From Xanthomonas translucens pv. cerealis (GTDB lineage Bacteria > Pseudomonadota > Gammaproteobacteria > Xanthomonadales > Xanthomonadaceae): a stretch of DNA of 64,000 bases. Of the stretch, positions 51,370 to 60,180 are shown in pieces (within the stretch, counting starts at the first letter, position 1; each line of letters begins with the position of its first letter). The stretch is taken from contig NZ_CP038228.1 of NCBI RefSeq assembly GCF_006838285.1, positions 3,162,001 to 3,226,000 on the forward strand, written 5' to 3'. The position numbers and the translations under genes were made by a program. The notes beneath the pieces are model-generated. The model ran no database searches. It was not told the origin of the DNA and saw only the letters and a list, made by a program, of their open reading frames with translations.

Positions 51370-51384
51370 ACAGACCCGACGTCG

Positions 51385-52635
51385 ATGAACCCACGCAGCG
51401 ACGACCGGATCGACTTGAGGAGATACGATCTCGGCCTGTTCTTGCTTGCTTTCGCGCTGGTCTGCCTGAAATCCAATGATGCCCTGGCGCATCCGCAGTT
51501 GTGGGCGGAAGACGCCGTTCTTTTCTTGAAAGACCAACTGGAACAGCGGGGACTGCTGCTGTTCAGCCCATACGCAGGCTATCTGCACGCCGCGCCGCGG
51601 CTGGTGACATGGTTCGCCTCACTCGTCAGCGCGGCATACACGCCGCTGATCTATAACGCCAGCGCGATCGCGGTCGCCGCCGGGTCGATCTTCATTTGCG
51701 CGAAGAACCTGCGCCCGCTGATTCCGCCGTATCTGGTCCTGGCTGCGTTCTTGTTCACTCCCACGAATGGGGAGGTGTTCGGCACGATCACCAACATTCA
51801 ATGGTTCCTGCAGTTTCCACTGATCACCTACTGTTTCATCGCCCCGAAAGCCAGCAATCCGATCAGCAGACACCTGCTCAGGAGCGTGCTTGCCCTCGCC
51901 GCGTTGACCGGCCCCTTCTCGATCATCTGCATTGCGCTGATGGCGCTGAGCTTCTTTGGCTTTCTCGCCCTGCGCGTCACCAGGCGCTCGAACCCGCTCG
52001 CCATTGCCACCGCATACTTCGAACAGCGCGACTTCACTGCATGGGCGGTCGTGGCGGCGTGTGCAGTGATCCAACTGTCATTCCTGTACACATCCGCGCC
52101 CAGCCATCCCCCGATCACGTCCCTCGCCCACCTCATCGTAGGCTCGCTCGGGCAAGCCGCTCCATTGCATATCCTGGGCTATAACCCGCTTCGCCCGGTG
52201 TTCTGGCCGATCGGTTACACAGCAGTCGGGTCATATATCCTGTTTTTCAGCAAGCTCGTCCCAGCAGCCCGTATTGGCATGTTTCTCGTTCTTGCTTTCG
52301 CAATCCTGGAAGTCTTCGCCGCAGCCCACAAGTTCACCGTCGAGCCGATGCTGTCGCTGCTTCACGGCGACCGTTATTTCTTCGCGTTGAAGATCGTCTT
52401 CTGGTGGACCGTCTTCATCTGCTTGAAAGACCTGCTTGGCAGCGAACGGCAAGGCGCCAACTGCACGCTGCTATTGCTGCTGTTTATCTGCCTTTTGAAC
52501 AAGGACCACATGCTGCGGCCACGCTTTATCGACTACGGATCCGCCGCAGAACTGCGCAAACTCGACCAGCCGGGCTCACATACCATCAAGCTCAACCCGG
52601 CGGGCTGGGAAACCACCATCACCCCGAAGCAATGA
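51385..52635 (+). CDS. polytopic membrane protein, GT-C-type glycosyltransferase candidate
   Basis: This is a 416-aa protein of about 10 predicted TM helices with no family I can name with certainty. The first periplasmic loop, after TM1 (about 14-30), reads HPQLWAEDAVLFLKDQ with an acidic pair at Glu42-Asp43. That is the place and kind of motif used by GT-C transferases, which take sugars from polyprenyl-phosphate donors. YAGYLHAAPRLVTWFASL follows, an arrangement common in such proteins. The last 40 residues are soluble. It lies 16 nt after the epimerase and is a good candidate to use the lipid-linked pentose. Confidence 0.65.
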   Translation: MNPRSDDRIDLRRYDLGLFLLAFALVCLKSNDALAHPQLWAEDAVLFLKDQLEQRGLLLFSPYAGYLHAAPRLVTWFASLVSAAYTPLIYNASAIAVAAGSIFICAKNLRPLIPPYLVLAAFLFTPTNGEVFGTITNIQWFLQFPLITYCFIAPKASNPISRHLLRSVLALAALTGPFSIICIALMALSFFGFLALRVTRRSNPLAIATAYFEQRDFTAWAVVAACAVIQLSFLYTSAPSHPPITSLAHLIVGSLGQAAPLHILGYNPLRPVFWPIGYTAVGSYILFFSKLVPAARIGMFLVLAFAILEVFAAAHKFTVEPMLSLLHGDRYFFALKIVFWWTVFICLKDLLGSERQGANCTLLLLLFICLLNKDHMLRPRFIDYGSAAELRKLDQPGSHTIKLNPAGWETTITPKQ

Positions 52636-52969
52636 CGCCCGCCCTGGTGGGAGGGAGAAGGCGCACATGCGCCATTTTCATGATGGGCAAGGCGCGAGGA
52701 TGGGTATCCGATGGGTAGAAAGCGACAAGGATTTGAGCGGCGCTGGCAGGGGGCAGGGGGCAGGCGCCAATACCGGTGTGTGCGGCGTACGGCGCGGCGT
52801 ACCAAATCACTTGCATTGACGGTATATTCCATTTTCGGGTGCATGCACGCCGGCTGCTCCGCTCTCGCCACGAATGCCACCGGGAAAACCAATGCTCCAC
52901 CCGCTGCGCGGCGGCATCCGCGCGCCCCTTGCCAGAGCGCCTACTCGCTCACTTTTCGAAGAAACGTCC
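52636..52969. other. intergenic spacer, 334 nt
   Basis: No gene is supportable here. GGCGCACATGCGCC at 52660-52673, followed by ATTTTC, is a short hairpin with a poor T tract that may be a weak terminator for the preceding gene. A GGCAGGGGGCAGGGGGCAGG run lies near 52745. The spacer breaks the tight operon, so the next gene probably has its own promoter, but I cannot place it. Confidence 0.4.
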
Positions 52970-55105
52970 ATGTTCCGCCTATTTCGTAAATGGCATGCGA
53001 TTGTCATCCTGAGCATGTCGCTGCTCGCATGCCAGCAGTCGCCGCATCCGGACTTCGTGCAGGACGGTGGCTGCCCGCCGCAGCACTCGCCCTATCTCAA
53101 GCAGGCGCCGAGCGTCGACGGACGCATCACCTATTGCGACCAGGGCGACGCTTCCACCGGCCAGATCAGCACAACCGCATACCCCGCCGGGACGCGCCGC
53201 GTCACCGTGATGATGGCCGGGTATCCCGCGACCGAGGGCGTGCGCGTGCTGGCGGTCGCCACCGATGGCAGTTTCACTTCGGCCTTGAAGACGGACAACA
53301 TCGGCGACAGCTGGAAGCCGGTCACCCTGCAATTGCCCGAGGCGGCCCAGACGCGCGCGTTCTACCTTCGGCTGGTCGACGACGCCACCGGCACGTTCGG
53401 CTGGGCAGGCCTGGGCTTGGAGCATGCCGGGCTGGCCACGACGCTGCCGACCCATGCGCTGCCGATGGCGTTGGCGATCCTGACCGCGCATCTGTGGCTG
53501 ATCCTCGCCGGCTGGCTGCTGCCACGAACATGGACGGTGCCGGCGCGGGCGCTGTGCGCGCTCCTGGCGCTCGGCGCGGCATCCGGGTGCGTCATTGCGG
53601 GCTACATTGCATCTCCCACTCTCGGCGGAATCATCGCCTACGGCGCTGCCGCCCTGCCGCTGCTTGCGTTGCCGCTGCGGCTGCGCCGGGGACCGGCGCC
53701 GATTGCCGACGCCGCCGCGCTGCACCGGTTGTTTTTCCCCTCGTTCCTGCTGGCATTGCTGATTCTGTGGATCGGCCTCTATCCGTTTTCATGGGACGGG
53801 CAGGACTGGCAGATCGCCGCCAATCGTTGGCGCAACCTGCCGATGGACTCGTGGCTGCCGCTCACCTTCGCCGACATGGTTTCGGCCGGGCGCCTGGACG
53901 TGCCGATGATCGGCGACTGGCTGAGCAGCGATCGGCCGCCGCTGCAATCGGGCCTGTACCTGTTGTTCTTCCATTCCTGGCTGCCGCACGGCGGCCTGAT
54001 CTATCAGGCCCTGTCGACGTGGGCGCAAGCGCTGGTACTCGTGCCGCTGCTGGTCCTGGCCGGCACGCTGCCGCGGCGTTCGCAACGGGCCGCGATCGTC
54101 TTCGCGCTCGCGCTTTCCCCGCTGGTGCTGCTCAACGGCCTGTTCGTTTGGCCCAAGCTCTTCGCGGCGACGTTTTGCGCCATCTTCCACATCGCCCTGT
54201 TCGGGCCGTCCAACATCGCCAGGCCGGCGCGCTGGTCGATGGCCGGGCTTGCGGCAGCCTTGGCCATGCTGTCGCATGGCGGCGCGCTGTTTGCCCTGGT
54301 GGGATCCACGGCCGCCTTCGTGTTGCTGAAACGCAGCCAGGCGTTGCCGGTGCTGCTCAAGACCGGCGCCCTCGCGGTGGCGGCCTACCTGCCTTGGGTC
54401 GGCTACCAGCGCCTCATCGACCCACCAGGCGACCGACTGCTGAAATGGCATTTCGCCGGGCACATTCCGGTCACCCAGGACTCGTTCTTGCACGTGCTGC
54501 GTGCGGCCTATGCCGATCTCGGTTTGTGGCCATGGCTCGCCGGGCGCGCCTCCAACCTGAATACCCTGATGCATGGCAGCTTCAGCTTTTTCGGCGACGT
54601 AGCGGCACTGTTCTGGAATCGCAGCCCGGCCGCGATCACCACCGTCGTGGAGAACAGCTTTTTCTACGGCGCGTATTCGATGTGGTTCGCATCGCCGCTG
54701 TGGTTGCTGCCCTGCGTTGCCTACGCGTTGGTCAAGCGCCGTAGCATGCGCCCGCTACGGTTTCCATCCGACCTGGCGCTCGCGGCGGCACTGTCCTTCC
54801 TGTTCTGGATCCTGGTGATCTACGAGCCTGGGCAGACGGTCATTCATCAAGGCGCCTACTTCAGCTTCTTGGCGAGCATGCTGGTGATCCTGCTCATGCT
54901 GGCTCGATGCTTCCCGCCGGCGCTATACGCCGTTGTCGCGCTCAATCTCGCGGTGGCTGCGCTCGCCTACGCCTTCGACAAGCCTTTCGACGGTGCATCC
55001 TCCGCGATCCATCTCGGCACCACGCTGGCACTGACCGGCGGCCTGCTCGCCGCCTGCAGGCTGGCTTCAGCGGAAGCGATGGACGACGAGCGGCGTCGGT
55101 GTTGA
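52970..55105 (+). CDS. large membrane protein with N-terminal periplasmic domain, GT-C candidate
   Basis: This is a 711-aa protein from the ATG at 52970 (MFRLFRKWHAIVILS). The N-terminus ends in SLLACQQS (Cys21), which looks like a lipobox but may be just the first TM. Residues about 30-165 form an extracytoplasmic, beta-rich domain (TAYPAGTRRVTVMMAGYPAT and TFGWAGLGLEHA). About 12 TM helices follow from about 170. The loop after one of them has FSWDGQDWQIAANRW with Asp276 and Asp279, the acidic motif expected of a GT-C enzyme. WLSSDRPPLQSGLYLLFF resembles the RPP loop of PMT/ArnT-like proteins. No exact family recognised. I infer a periplasmic sugar transferase. Confidence 0.62.
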   Translation: MFRLFRKWHAIVILSMSLLACQQSPHPDFVQDGGCPPQHSPYLKQAPSVDGRITYCDQGDASTGQISTTAYPAGTRRVTVMMAGYPATEGVRVLAVATDGSFTSALKTDNIGDSWKPVTLQLPEAAQTRAFYLRLVDDATGTFGWAGLGLEHAGLATTLPTHALPMALAILTAHLWLILAGWLLPRTWTVPARALCALLALGAASGCVIAGYIASPTLGGIIAYGAAALPLLALPLRLRRGPAPIADAAALHRLFFPSFLLALLILWIGLYPFSWDGQDWQIAANRWRNLPMDSWLPLTFADMVSAGRLDVPMIGDWLSSDRPPLQSGLYLLFFHSWLPHGGLIYQALSTWAQALVLVPLLVLAGTLPRRSQRAAIVFALALSPLVLLNGLFVWPKLFAATFCAIFHIALFGPSNIARPARWSMAGLAAALAMLSHGGALFALVGSTAAFVLLKRSQALPVLLKTGALAVAAYLPWVGYQRLIDPPGDRLLKWHFAGHIPVTQDSFLHVLRAAYADLGLWPWLAGRASNLNTLMHGSFSFFGDVAALFWNRSPAAITTVVENSFFYGAYSMWFASPLWLLPCVAYALVKRRSMRPLRFPSDLALAAALSFLFWILVIYEPGQTVIHQGAYFSFLASMLVILLMLARCFPPALYAVVALNLAVAALAYAFDKPFDGASSAIHLGTTLALTGGLLAACRLASAEAMDDERRRC

Positions 55106-55413
55106 TGCGGTCATTGGGTGCCGCGCGTCGCCCTTGAGTCGATGTCGATCGCCTGTTCCGGTGTCTTGCCGAATCCGGGATTGCGTCCGGTTGCCGTGGC
55201 GTGGGGCGATTGGCGCCTGTTTGGACTGCGCGCAGCGGCACCGCCGATCCTGGCCCTCCACGCCTGGCGCTCTGCATATGACGCCCCGCGCCCCGCGGAC
55301 CTGACGCACCCCGCCACCGCATCACCCATGGCGATGACACGCTAAACTTGCCTCCTGCCTGCCGCGCCGCCCCTGACTGCTGGCGCTGGCGACCCTCTAC
55401 TGAAGCCAATGAC
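55106..55413. other. intergenic spacer, 308 nt
   Basis: GC-rich spacer without a supportable gene. Open frames here lack a ribosome-binding site and a recognisable domain. No clear terminator or promoter is visible. Confidence 0.4.
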
Positions 55414-56718
55414 ATGACCTCAAAGAAGCACTACGCGATCGTCGGCGCCGGCCCCATGGGCCTGATGGCGGCCGTTCGGCTCCTCGACGCCGGCCACAGC
55501 GTGGACATCTACGAACGCGACGACCGCATCGGCGGCATGTCCGCCACCTTCGATTTCGATGGCCTTCCGATCGAGCGCTACTATCACTTCATCTGCAAGA
55601 CCGACGATCCGCTGTTCGCTTTGCTGAGCCGTTACGGCCTGTCCGACAAGCTGCATTGGACAGACACCAAGATGGGCTATTTCTACAATGGCAAGCTCTA
55701 CAAGTGGGGCACGCCGTTCGCATTGCTGGGCTTCCCGCATCTTGGGCCGATCAGCAAATTGCGCTACGCGCTGCACGTCATGTACACCAAGGGTATCAAG
55801 GACTGGACGGCGCTGGACAAGGTCAATGCGACCACGTGGATCCGCAAGTGGATCGGCGACAAGGCGTACGACGTGATGTGGAGGGACGCATTCCGGCTGA
55901 AGTTCTTCGAGTACCGGGACAATCTTTCCGCGAGCTGGATCGGCACGCGCATCAAGCGCATCGCGTTGTCGCGGCGCAGCCTCATGCACGAAAGCCTGGG
56001 CTACCTGGATGGCGGCTCGATGACCCTGCTCGACAAGATGGCCGCAGACATCACCGCCCGCGGCGGTCGCATTGTGTTGTCGCAGGGCATCGACGAAGTC
56101 GTCAGCGAAAACGGCAGCGTCAGCGGCGTACGCGCCGGCGGCCAGTTCGTTGCCTACGATGGCGTGGTCTCCACGGCCCCCATCCAATACGTACCGGCGA
56201 TGGTACCGGGCCTGCCACCCGATTTCAGCGCCCAGATCCGCGCCATCGAAAATATTCCGGTCGCCTGCGTCATCCTCAAACTGAAGCAGCCGGTCAGCGA
56301 AAACTTCTGGATGAACATCAGCGACCCGAGCATCGCGATCCCGGGCGTGATCGAGTACAGCAACCTCAACCCCACCACACCACCAGGGCAGAAGATCTTG
56401 TACGCCCCGTTCTACATGCCCAAGACCCACCCGAAATGGAGCATGCGCAACGAAGCGCTGATCGAAGAAGTGCTTGGCTATCTGCCGAAGCTGAATCCGT
56501 CCTTCCAGCGCGACTGGGTGCTGGCAACCCACTGCCACCGCTATGAATTCGCGCAGACCATCTGCCCGCCAGGCTTCCAGGATCGCCTGCCGGCGATGCG
56601 GACCCCGCTGAACGGGTTTTTCATGGCCGACACCGCCTATTACTACCCTGAGGACCGTTCGATCTCCGAGAGCCTGCAAGCGGCGGACCGCCTGGCAGAA
56701 GCCGTGCTTCAGGCATGA
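55414..56718 (+). CDS. FAD-dependent oxidoreductase, UGM/protoporphyrinogen-oxidase-like
   Basis: This is a flavoprotein of 434 aa from the ATG at 55414 (MTSKKHYAIVGAGPMGLMA). The FAD motif is AIVGAGPMGLMAAVRLL with the acidic end of the fold in IYERDDRIGGMSATF. IERYYHFICKTDDPL and the LDGGSMTLLDKMA segment match NAD(P)-binding amine-oxidase-like proteins often found in polysaccharide loci and distantly related to UDP-galactopyranose mutase. The C-terminus (FMADTAYYYPEDRSISESL) is a typical FAD-contact block. The substrate is unknown; a sugar-ring or lipid-linked-sugar redox reaction is possible. Its stop overlaps the GtrA start (ATGA). Confidence 0.78.
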   Translation: MTSKKHYAIVGAGPMGLMAAVRLLDAGHSVDIYERDDRIGGMSATFDFDGLPIERYYHFICKTDDPLFALLSRYGLSDKLHWTDTKMGYFYNGKLYKWGTPFALLGFPHLGPISKLRYALHVMYTKGIKDWTALDKVNATTWIRKWIGDKAYDVMWRDAFRLKFFEYRDNLSASWIGTRIKRIALSRRSLMHESLGYLDGGSMTLLDKMAADITARGGRIVLSQGIDEVVSENGSVSGVRAGGQFVAYDGVVSTAPIQYVPAMVPGLPPDFSAQIRAIENIPVACVILKLKQPVSENFWMNISDPSIAIPGVIEYSNLNPTTPPGQKILYAPFYMPKTHPKWSMRNEALIEEVLGYLPKLNPSFQRDWVLATHCHRYEFAQTICPPGFQDRLPAMRTPLNGFFMADTAYYYPEDRSISESLQAADRLAEAVLQA

Positions 56719-57116
56719 CATCGCGCAAGTTCATCAAGTTCCTGCTGGCGGGAGGGACCGCTGCCGCTGCCAATTTCGGCTCGCGCATCCTGCTCGGCCA
56801 GGTCATGCCGTACACATGGTCGATCGTGGTGGCCTATCTCATCGGCATGCTCACCGCGTTCTTGCTCAACCGCATGTTCGTGTTCGAAGCGGCCAGCACC
56901 GGCCTGAGGCACCAGGCCATCTGGTTCACCCTGATCAATATCGCCGCCGTGCTGCAGACGCTCGCTTGCAGCCTGATCCTCGCACGCTGGATTTTTCCGG
57001 CGATGGGCATGCGCTTCCATCCTGAAACGCTGGCGCACGCGATCGGCGTGGCGGTGCCTGTGTTCACCAGCTACTTCGGCCACAAGGCACTCACCTTCAA
57101 AGAGCGGCCAGCATGA
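56715..57116 (+). CDS. GtrA-family polyprenyl-phosphate-sugar flippase-like protein
   Basis: This is a four-TM protein of 133 aa. It starts MTSRKFIKFLLAGGTAAAAN, the usual GtrA N-terminus (FxxVGxxxxxxN), and has TMs at about 10-28, 36-56, 75-95 and 100-122, ending FTSYFGHKALTFKERPA (the family's KxxTF end). GtrA proteins flip polyprenyl-phosphate-linked monosaccharides; a mycobacterial member (Rv3789) has been linked to arabinose-lipid metabolism. That fits the three upstream arabinose-type enzymes. It overlaps its neighbours on both sides by ATGA. Confidence 0.88.
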   Translation: MTSRKFIKFLLAGGTAAAANFGSRILLGQVMPYTWSIVVAYLIGMLTAFLLNRMFVFEAASTGLRHQAIWFTLINIAAVLQTLACSLILARWIFPAMGMRFHPETLAHAIGVAVPVFTSYFGHKALTFKERPA

Positions 57117-58537
57117 ACGGAACTGACATGCAACATACACGTGCCAGCCTGCGTCAGTTCCGGCCTGGTTCCGCATGGTGGATCGCTGTGGCCGTGGGCC
57201 TGGTCGCACTTGCCGCGCGCCTGCTTTACATCGAACACTTTGCCGTCAGCATGCCGTTCTGGGATCAATGGGATGCGGAGGGCGACCATCTGCTGAAACC
57301 ACTGCTGTCGGGCTCGCTAGGCTTGGCCGATCTGTTGCATGCGCACAACGAACATCGGATTGTGCCTACCAAGTTGGTGACGCTGGTGAGCTACCTCGCA
57401 ACCGGACAATGGAACAACATCTACGAAGCCAGGATCAGCGCGGCGATCTACGCAATGATTCCCGCCATTCTGGTCTGGCACGGCATGCGCATCGGCGCCT
57501 CGCTGCGCTCGCGTTTCTTGTTGATTGCCGTGGCGATCTGCGCGGCGGTGCTGCCCTACTCCTGGGAGAACTTCCTGGTCGGCTTCCAGAGCCAGTTCTA
57601 CTTCCTGATCCTGTCTGCCGTCTTGGCGGTCTCGCTCGCCGCGGCAATGCATGAAAATCTCATCGCCATCGGCGGCGTTGTCTTGCTCTGCGTGATCAGC
57701 GTGCTCACGATGGCATCGGGCCTGCTGACGCCGGTCGCAGCGGCGGCCACCTATGCGCTGGCCGCCTGGCTGCTGCCCGGGCGCAGGTGGCCATCCGTCC
57801 TGGCCATTTGCCTGTTGCTGGCGATCGCCGTGCTGGCGTACAAAAGCATGCCGGTCATCCCCGAGCATGCCGTCATGCGCGCGCAATCCGGGCTCGAGCT
57901 GTTTGGCGGCCTGACCCGCGTATTGAGCTGGCCGGTGCGCGGCATGCACGTGCCTGCGCTGCTGCTTTGGCTGCCCGGCGTGCTCGGCGTGGCATTGACC
58001 CTGTATGCCCGGCCAGCCGGCAAGACCGACATCACGATGGCCGGTCTGTTGGCCTGGGGCGGCCTGCAGGCCGCCGCCATTGCCTATGGGCGAGGCCACG
58101 ACCTGGTGGAACTTTCTCCGCGCTATACCGAGATTCTCATTCCCGGGTTGTTCGCAAATGCCTGGTTCGCCATCCGCCTGCTGCAACTGCGTCACAACGT
58201 TCCTGCGCTGGTCCAACGCGGCACTTACGCGGTGGCAGCGCTGTTTACGCTCACCTTATTCGGTGGCTGGGCCGAACGATTCCACGTCGATATGGAGGCG
58301 CTGCGCGCCCGCCACGAGGCCACCCAGGCGCAGGCGCAAGGCGTGCTGTACTACATCGCCTCCAAAGACGACGTCACGTTCGAAAGCGGGCAGCTACCGC
58401 TGCCTTATCCGAATTCGCAACGGCTACATCAGCTCCTGCAAGATCCGTATCTGCTGCAGGCGCTTTCCGGCAGCGACCGGCCCAGGCCGCTGCACAGCTT
58501 CACCTCGCCGAACGACGTGCGCCAGCGGCGGCTATAG
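57113..58537 (+). CDS. polytopic membrane protein, GT-C-type glycosyltransferase candidate
   Basis: This is a 474-aa protein with about 11 TM helices. It begins at ATG 57113 overlapping the GtrA stop (an ATG at 57128 is also possible). After TM1 (about 20-40) the loop reads SMPFWDQWDAEGDHLLKPL with Asp51, Asp54, Glu56 and Asp58, and LLHAHNEHRIVPTKLV follows, which together resemble the acidic loop of GT-C transferases. The last 90 residues are periplasmic or cytosolic and soluble. Coupling to gtrA recalls gtrA-gtrB-gtr(type) serotype-conversion clusters, in which the third gene is the periplasmic transferase. Confidence 0.65.
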   Translation: MNGTDMQHTRASLRQFRPGSAWWIAVAVGLVALAARLLYIEHFAVSMPFWDQWDAEGDHLLKPLLSGSLGLADLLHAHNEHRIVPTKLVTLVSYLATGQWNNIYEARISAAIYAMIPAILVWHGMRIGASLRSRFLLIAVAICAAVLPYSWENFLVGFQSQFYFLILSAVLAVSLAAAMHENLIAIGGVVLLCVISVLTMASGLLTPVAAAATYALAAWLLPGRRWPSVLAICLLLAIAVLAYKSMPVIPEHAVMRAQSGLELFGGLTRVLSWPVRGMHVPALLLWLPGVLGVALTLYARPAGKTDITMAGLLAWGGLQAAAIAYGRGHDLVELSPRYTEILIPGLFANAWFAIRLLQLRHNVPALVQRGTYAVAALFTLTLFGGWAERFHVDMEALRARHEATQAQAQGVLYYIASKDDVTFESGQLPLPYPNSQRLHQLLQDPYLLQALSGSDRPRPLHSFTSPNDVRQRRL

Positions 58538-58571
58538 CGAACGCCAGTAGCTGTGGCGCTAGAAGCAGCGC

Positions 58572-59114
58572 TCAAGGCGCGCCAGCGGCGAGCGTTCCCA
58601 TTGCGCATGCCGACGCGGCCTTGTCGCGTCCGTAGACCAGGAAGACCCGATAGCGTCCGGGCTGGATGGCCGGCAACCACGCCCGCTGGTTGTAACCCGA
58701 TCGCAGCAACGCCGGCTTGCCGAACGCCTGGACGACATCCGGCCGTTCACCGCCAGCGACGATGGGAACCGCGTACGACGCCGCAGCGGAGTTCAGCACG
58801 AGGATCGCCGCATCGGGCACCGCATCCGCCGCATCCGCCATCCAGCCGCCGAACGTGACCCAGCTGGGCGGCCTGACGCGGGCCTGCTGTGCCGGCTTGC
58901 CGTCGACCGCATCCAGGCTGCAACGTCCGCCCGCAGGCAAGTCGGAGACCGGCCCAGCATAGGGCGCGAACGCCGGCTCGGTCGCCGCGGCGATGCCTTC
59001 GTCGGAAATCGGCGGCTGCCTGTGGCACCCGGCGAGCATCGTGCCGAGCGCCAGCGCAAGCCAAGGCAGGCGCTTCCCGATCCCGACGCTTGCGGCGCAA
59101 TGGCGCGCGCTCAT
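58572..59114 (-). CDS. small lipoprotein, paralogue A
   Basis: This is a predicted lipoprotein of 180 aa. I chose the ATG at 59114, which overlaps the stop of the upstream glycosyltransferase remnant (ATGA). The signal ends LGTMLAGC with Cys30. The mature part contains DLPAGGRCSLDAVDG, VTFGGWMADA, VAGGERPDVVQAFG, and RSGYNQRAWLPAIQPGRYRV. The same pattern appears in the protein at 61117-61617, so the two are paralogues. The fold is probably a small beta-sandwich. Function unknown. It is convergent with the GT-C candidate at 57113. Confidence 0.75.
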   Translation of the reverse strand: MSARHCAASVGIGKRLPWLALALGTMLAGCHRQPPISDEGIAAATEPAFAPYAGPVSDLPAGGRCSLDAVDGKPAQQARVRPPSWVTFGGWMADAADAVPDAAILVLNSAAASYAVPIVAGGERPDVVQAFGKPALLRSGYNQRAWLPAIQPGRYRVFLVYGRDKAASACAMGTLAAGAP

Positions 59115-59652
59115 GCAAGCGCTCGACCCGACGATTGCGGTTCCCAAGGGCGCGGCGGATAGGCCAGCGTGAACGGCGTGGATTCCACCGTGAGATTGAC
59201 CTTGTAGTACGGATCCTGCTGCAACGCCTTGCCCCAGCGCGCCTTCATGAAGCTCTCCTCACGCTTGAAGCGCGCGATCTTTTCCGGAGTGGTCTCGTCG
59301 CCGCGCGTCGCCGGTTCGTGTCGATACCGCTCGGCGAACGGGGTCCACAGGTTGCGCGATAGACAGTCAGGTGGCAAACGCAGTTCTGCGAAAGGAACAG
59401 GTCAGGATTCAAGTCCAACTTGAAGTAGGGATCCGAACGCTTCCCTTCCACATCAATCTTGTCTTCGTCGGTGAACAGGCACCAGCCGCCAGCCAGCGCT
59501 TCGCCCTGCCAACGCAGTTCCACCTGGGGATCGCTACCGGAGGCCCGCAATGCCGCATCGTGCGACGCCGTGACGGGAAAGGTGGAAGCCAGCGGCGCAA
59601 TCTGCTGCAGTGGAGTGACGTTAAGTGCAATCGTTTCGGACATCTCGGACAT
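59111..59652 (-). pseudogene. internally deleted copy of tandem GT2 glycosyltransferase
   Basis: This is a remnant of a gene like 61661-63958. The first 54 codons match its N-terminus (MSETIALNVTPLQQIAPL... LAGGWC). The text then jumps to the segment LFTDEDKIDVEGKRSDPY... CHLTVYRA, and then out of frame to the C-terminus (NLWTPFAERYRH... ESTPFTLAYPPR). Two deletions removed most of both GT2 domains. Both junctions lie at short matching words: CTGYTCACCG at the first, CTATCGY at the second. A 60-nt stretch near 59218-59278 is identical to 61738-61798, so the duplication is recent. The frame break makes it non-functional. Confidence 0.85.
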
Positions 59653-59678
59653 CTAACTCTCGGGAAAAGTCCCCCGGG

Positions 59679-59900
59679 TCACCGGGGCGCGTACTCCAAA
59701 GGATAAACGGGATATGAACCCCGTGCCAGCACCAGTGCATGGCGGTCGGGATCGAGCGAGAACGCGGGCGCTTCGAGCGACAGGCGTGGTCGCCAGCAAA
59801 ATCGTGGGCGCATCAGTGAAGGGATGGGCAGCGACGCCGCCAATGCCCAGCCCGACACCTGCATGTTGCATGCGAGCCGTCCGGATAAAACAGTACGGAA
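59679..59900 (-). pseudogene. fragment of a second GT2-type gene
   Basis: One frame reads MQHAGVGLGIGGVAAHPFTD (about 59812-59871), matching IQHAGVILGIGGVAGH of the intact GT2 protein. After a frameshift another frame gives a plausible C-terminus, LSLEAPAFSLDPDRHALVLA..., ending YAPR at 59679. The 20 nt between this stop and the next ATG match the sequence upstream of the intact gene at the right edge (63959-64000). So the duplicated unit seems to have included the end of another glycosyltransferase lying just beyond the window. Confidence 0.5.
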
Positions 59901-60180
59901 TTGGTAGACAGATGGAGCGCGTTTGCACTGCAACAGCGCAATGCGCTGCAGTATCTACGTACCGGCAACACAGAAGCATTGAACGCACCCCATTTCGAGA
60001 TACCTTAGCCCAAGCTGGATCTTCTGCGCCAGATGCTCGACGCCCAACGTTGCGAAAAATCTTGCCCACCAAAAAAGATTGAGGCACGCTCGCAAGCACA
60101 AGTCGCGATTAGATTCTGCACCAAGCAAAATACCGTTCGGCCTGTTTTTGCACTATTGCAATTGGTCATTGGAGTAGTTG
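59901..60180. other. AT-richer spacer upstream of methyltransferase
   Basis: Base composition drops here compared with the rest of the window, most clearly from 60050 to 60180. No gene is supportable. GGAG at 60171-60174 is a proper ribosome-binding site for the methyltransferase at 60181. No confident -35/-10 pair was found. Confidence 0.4.
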
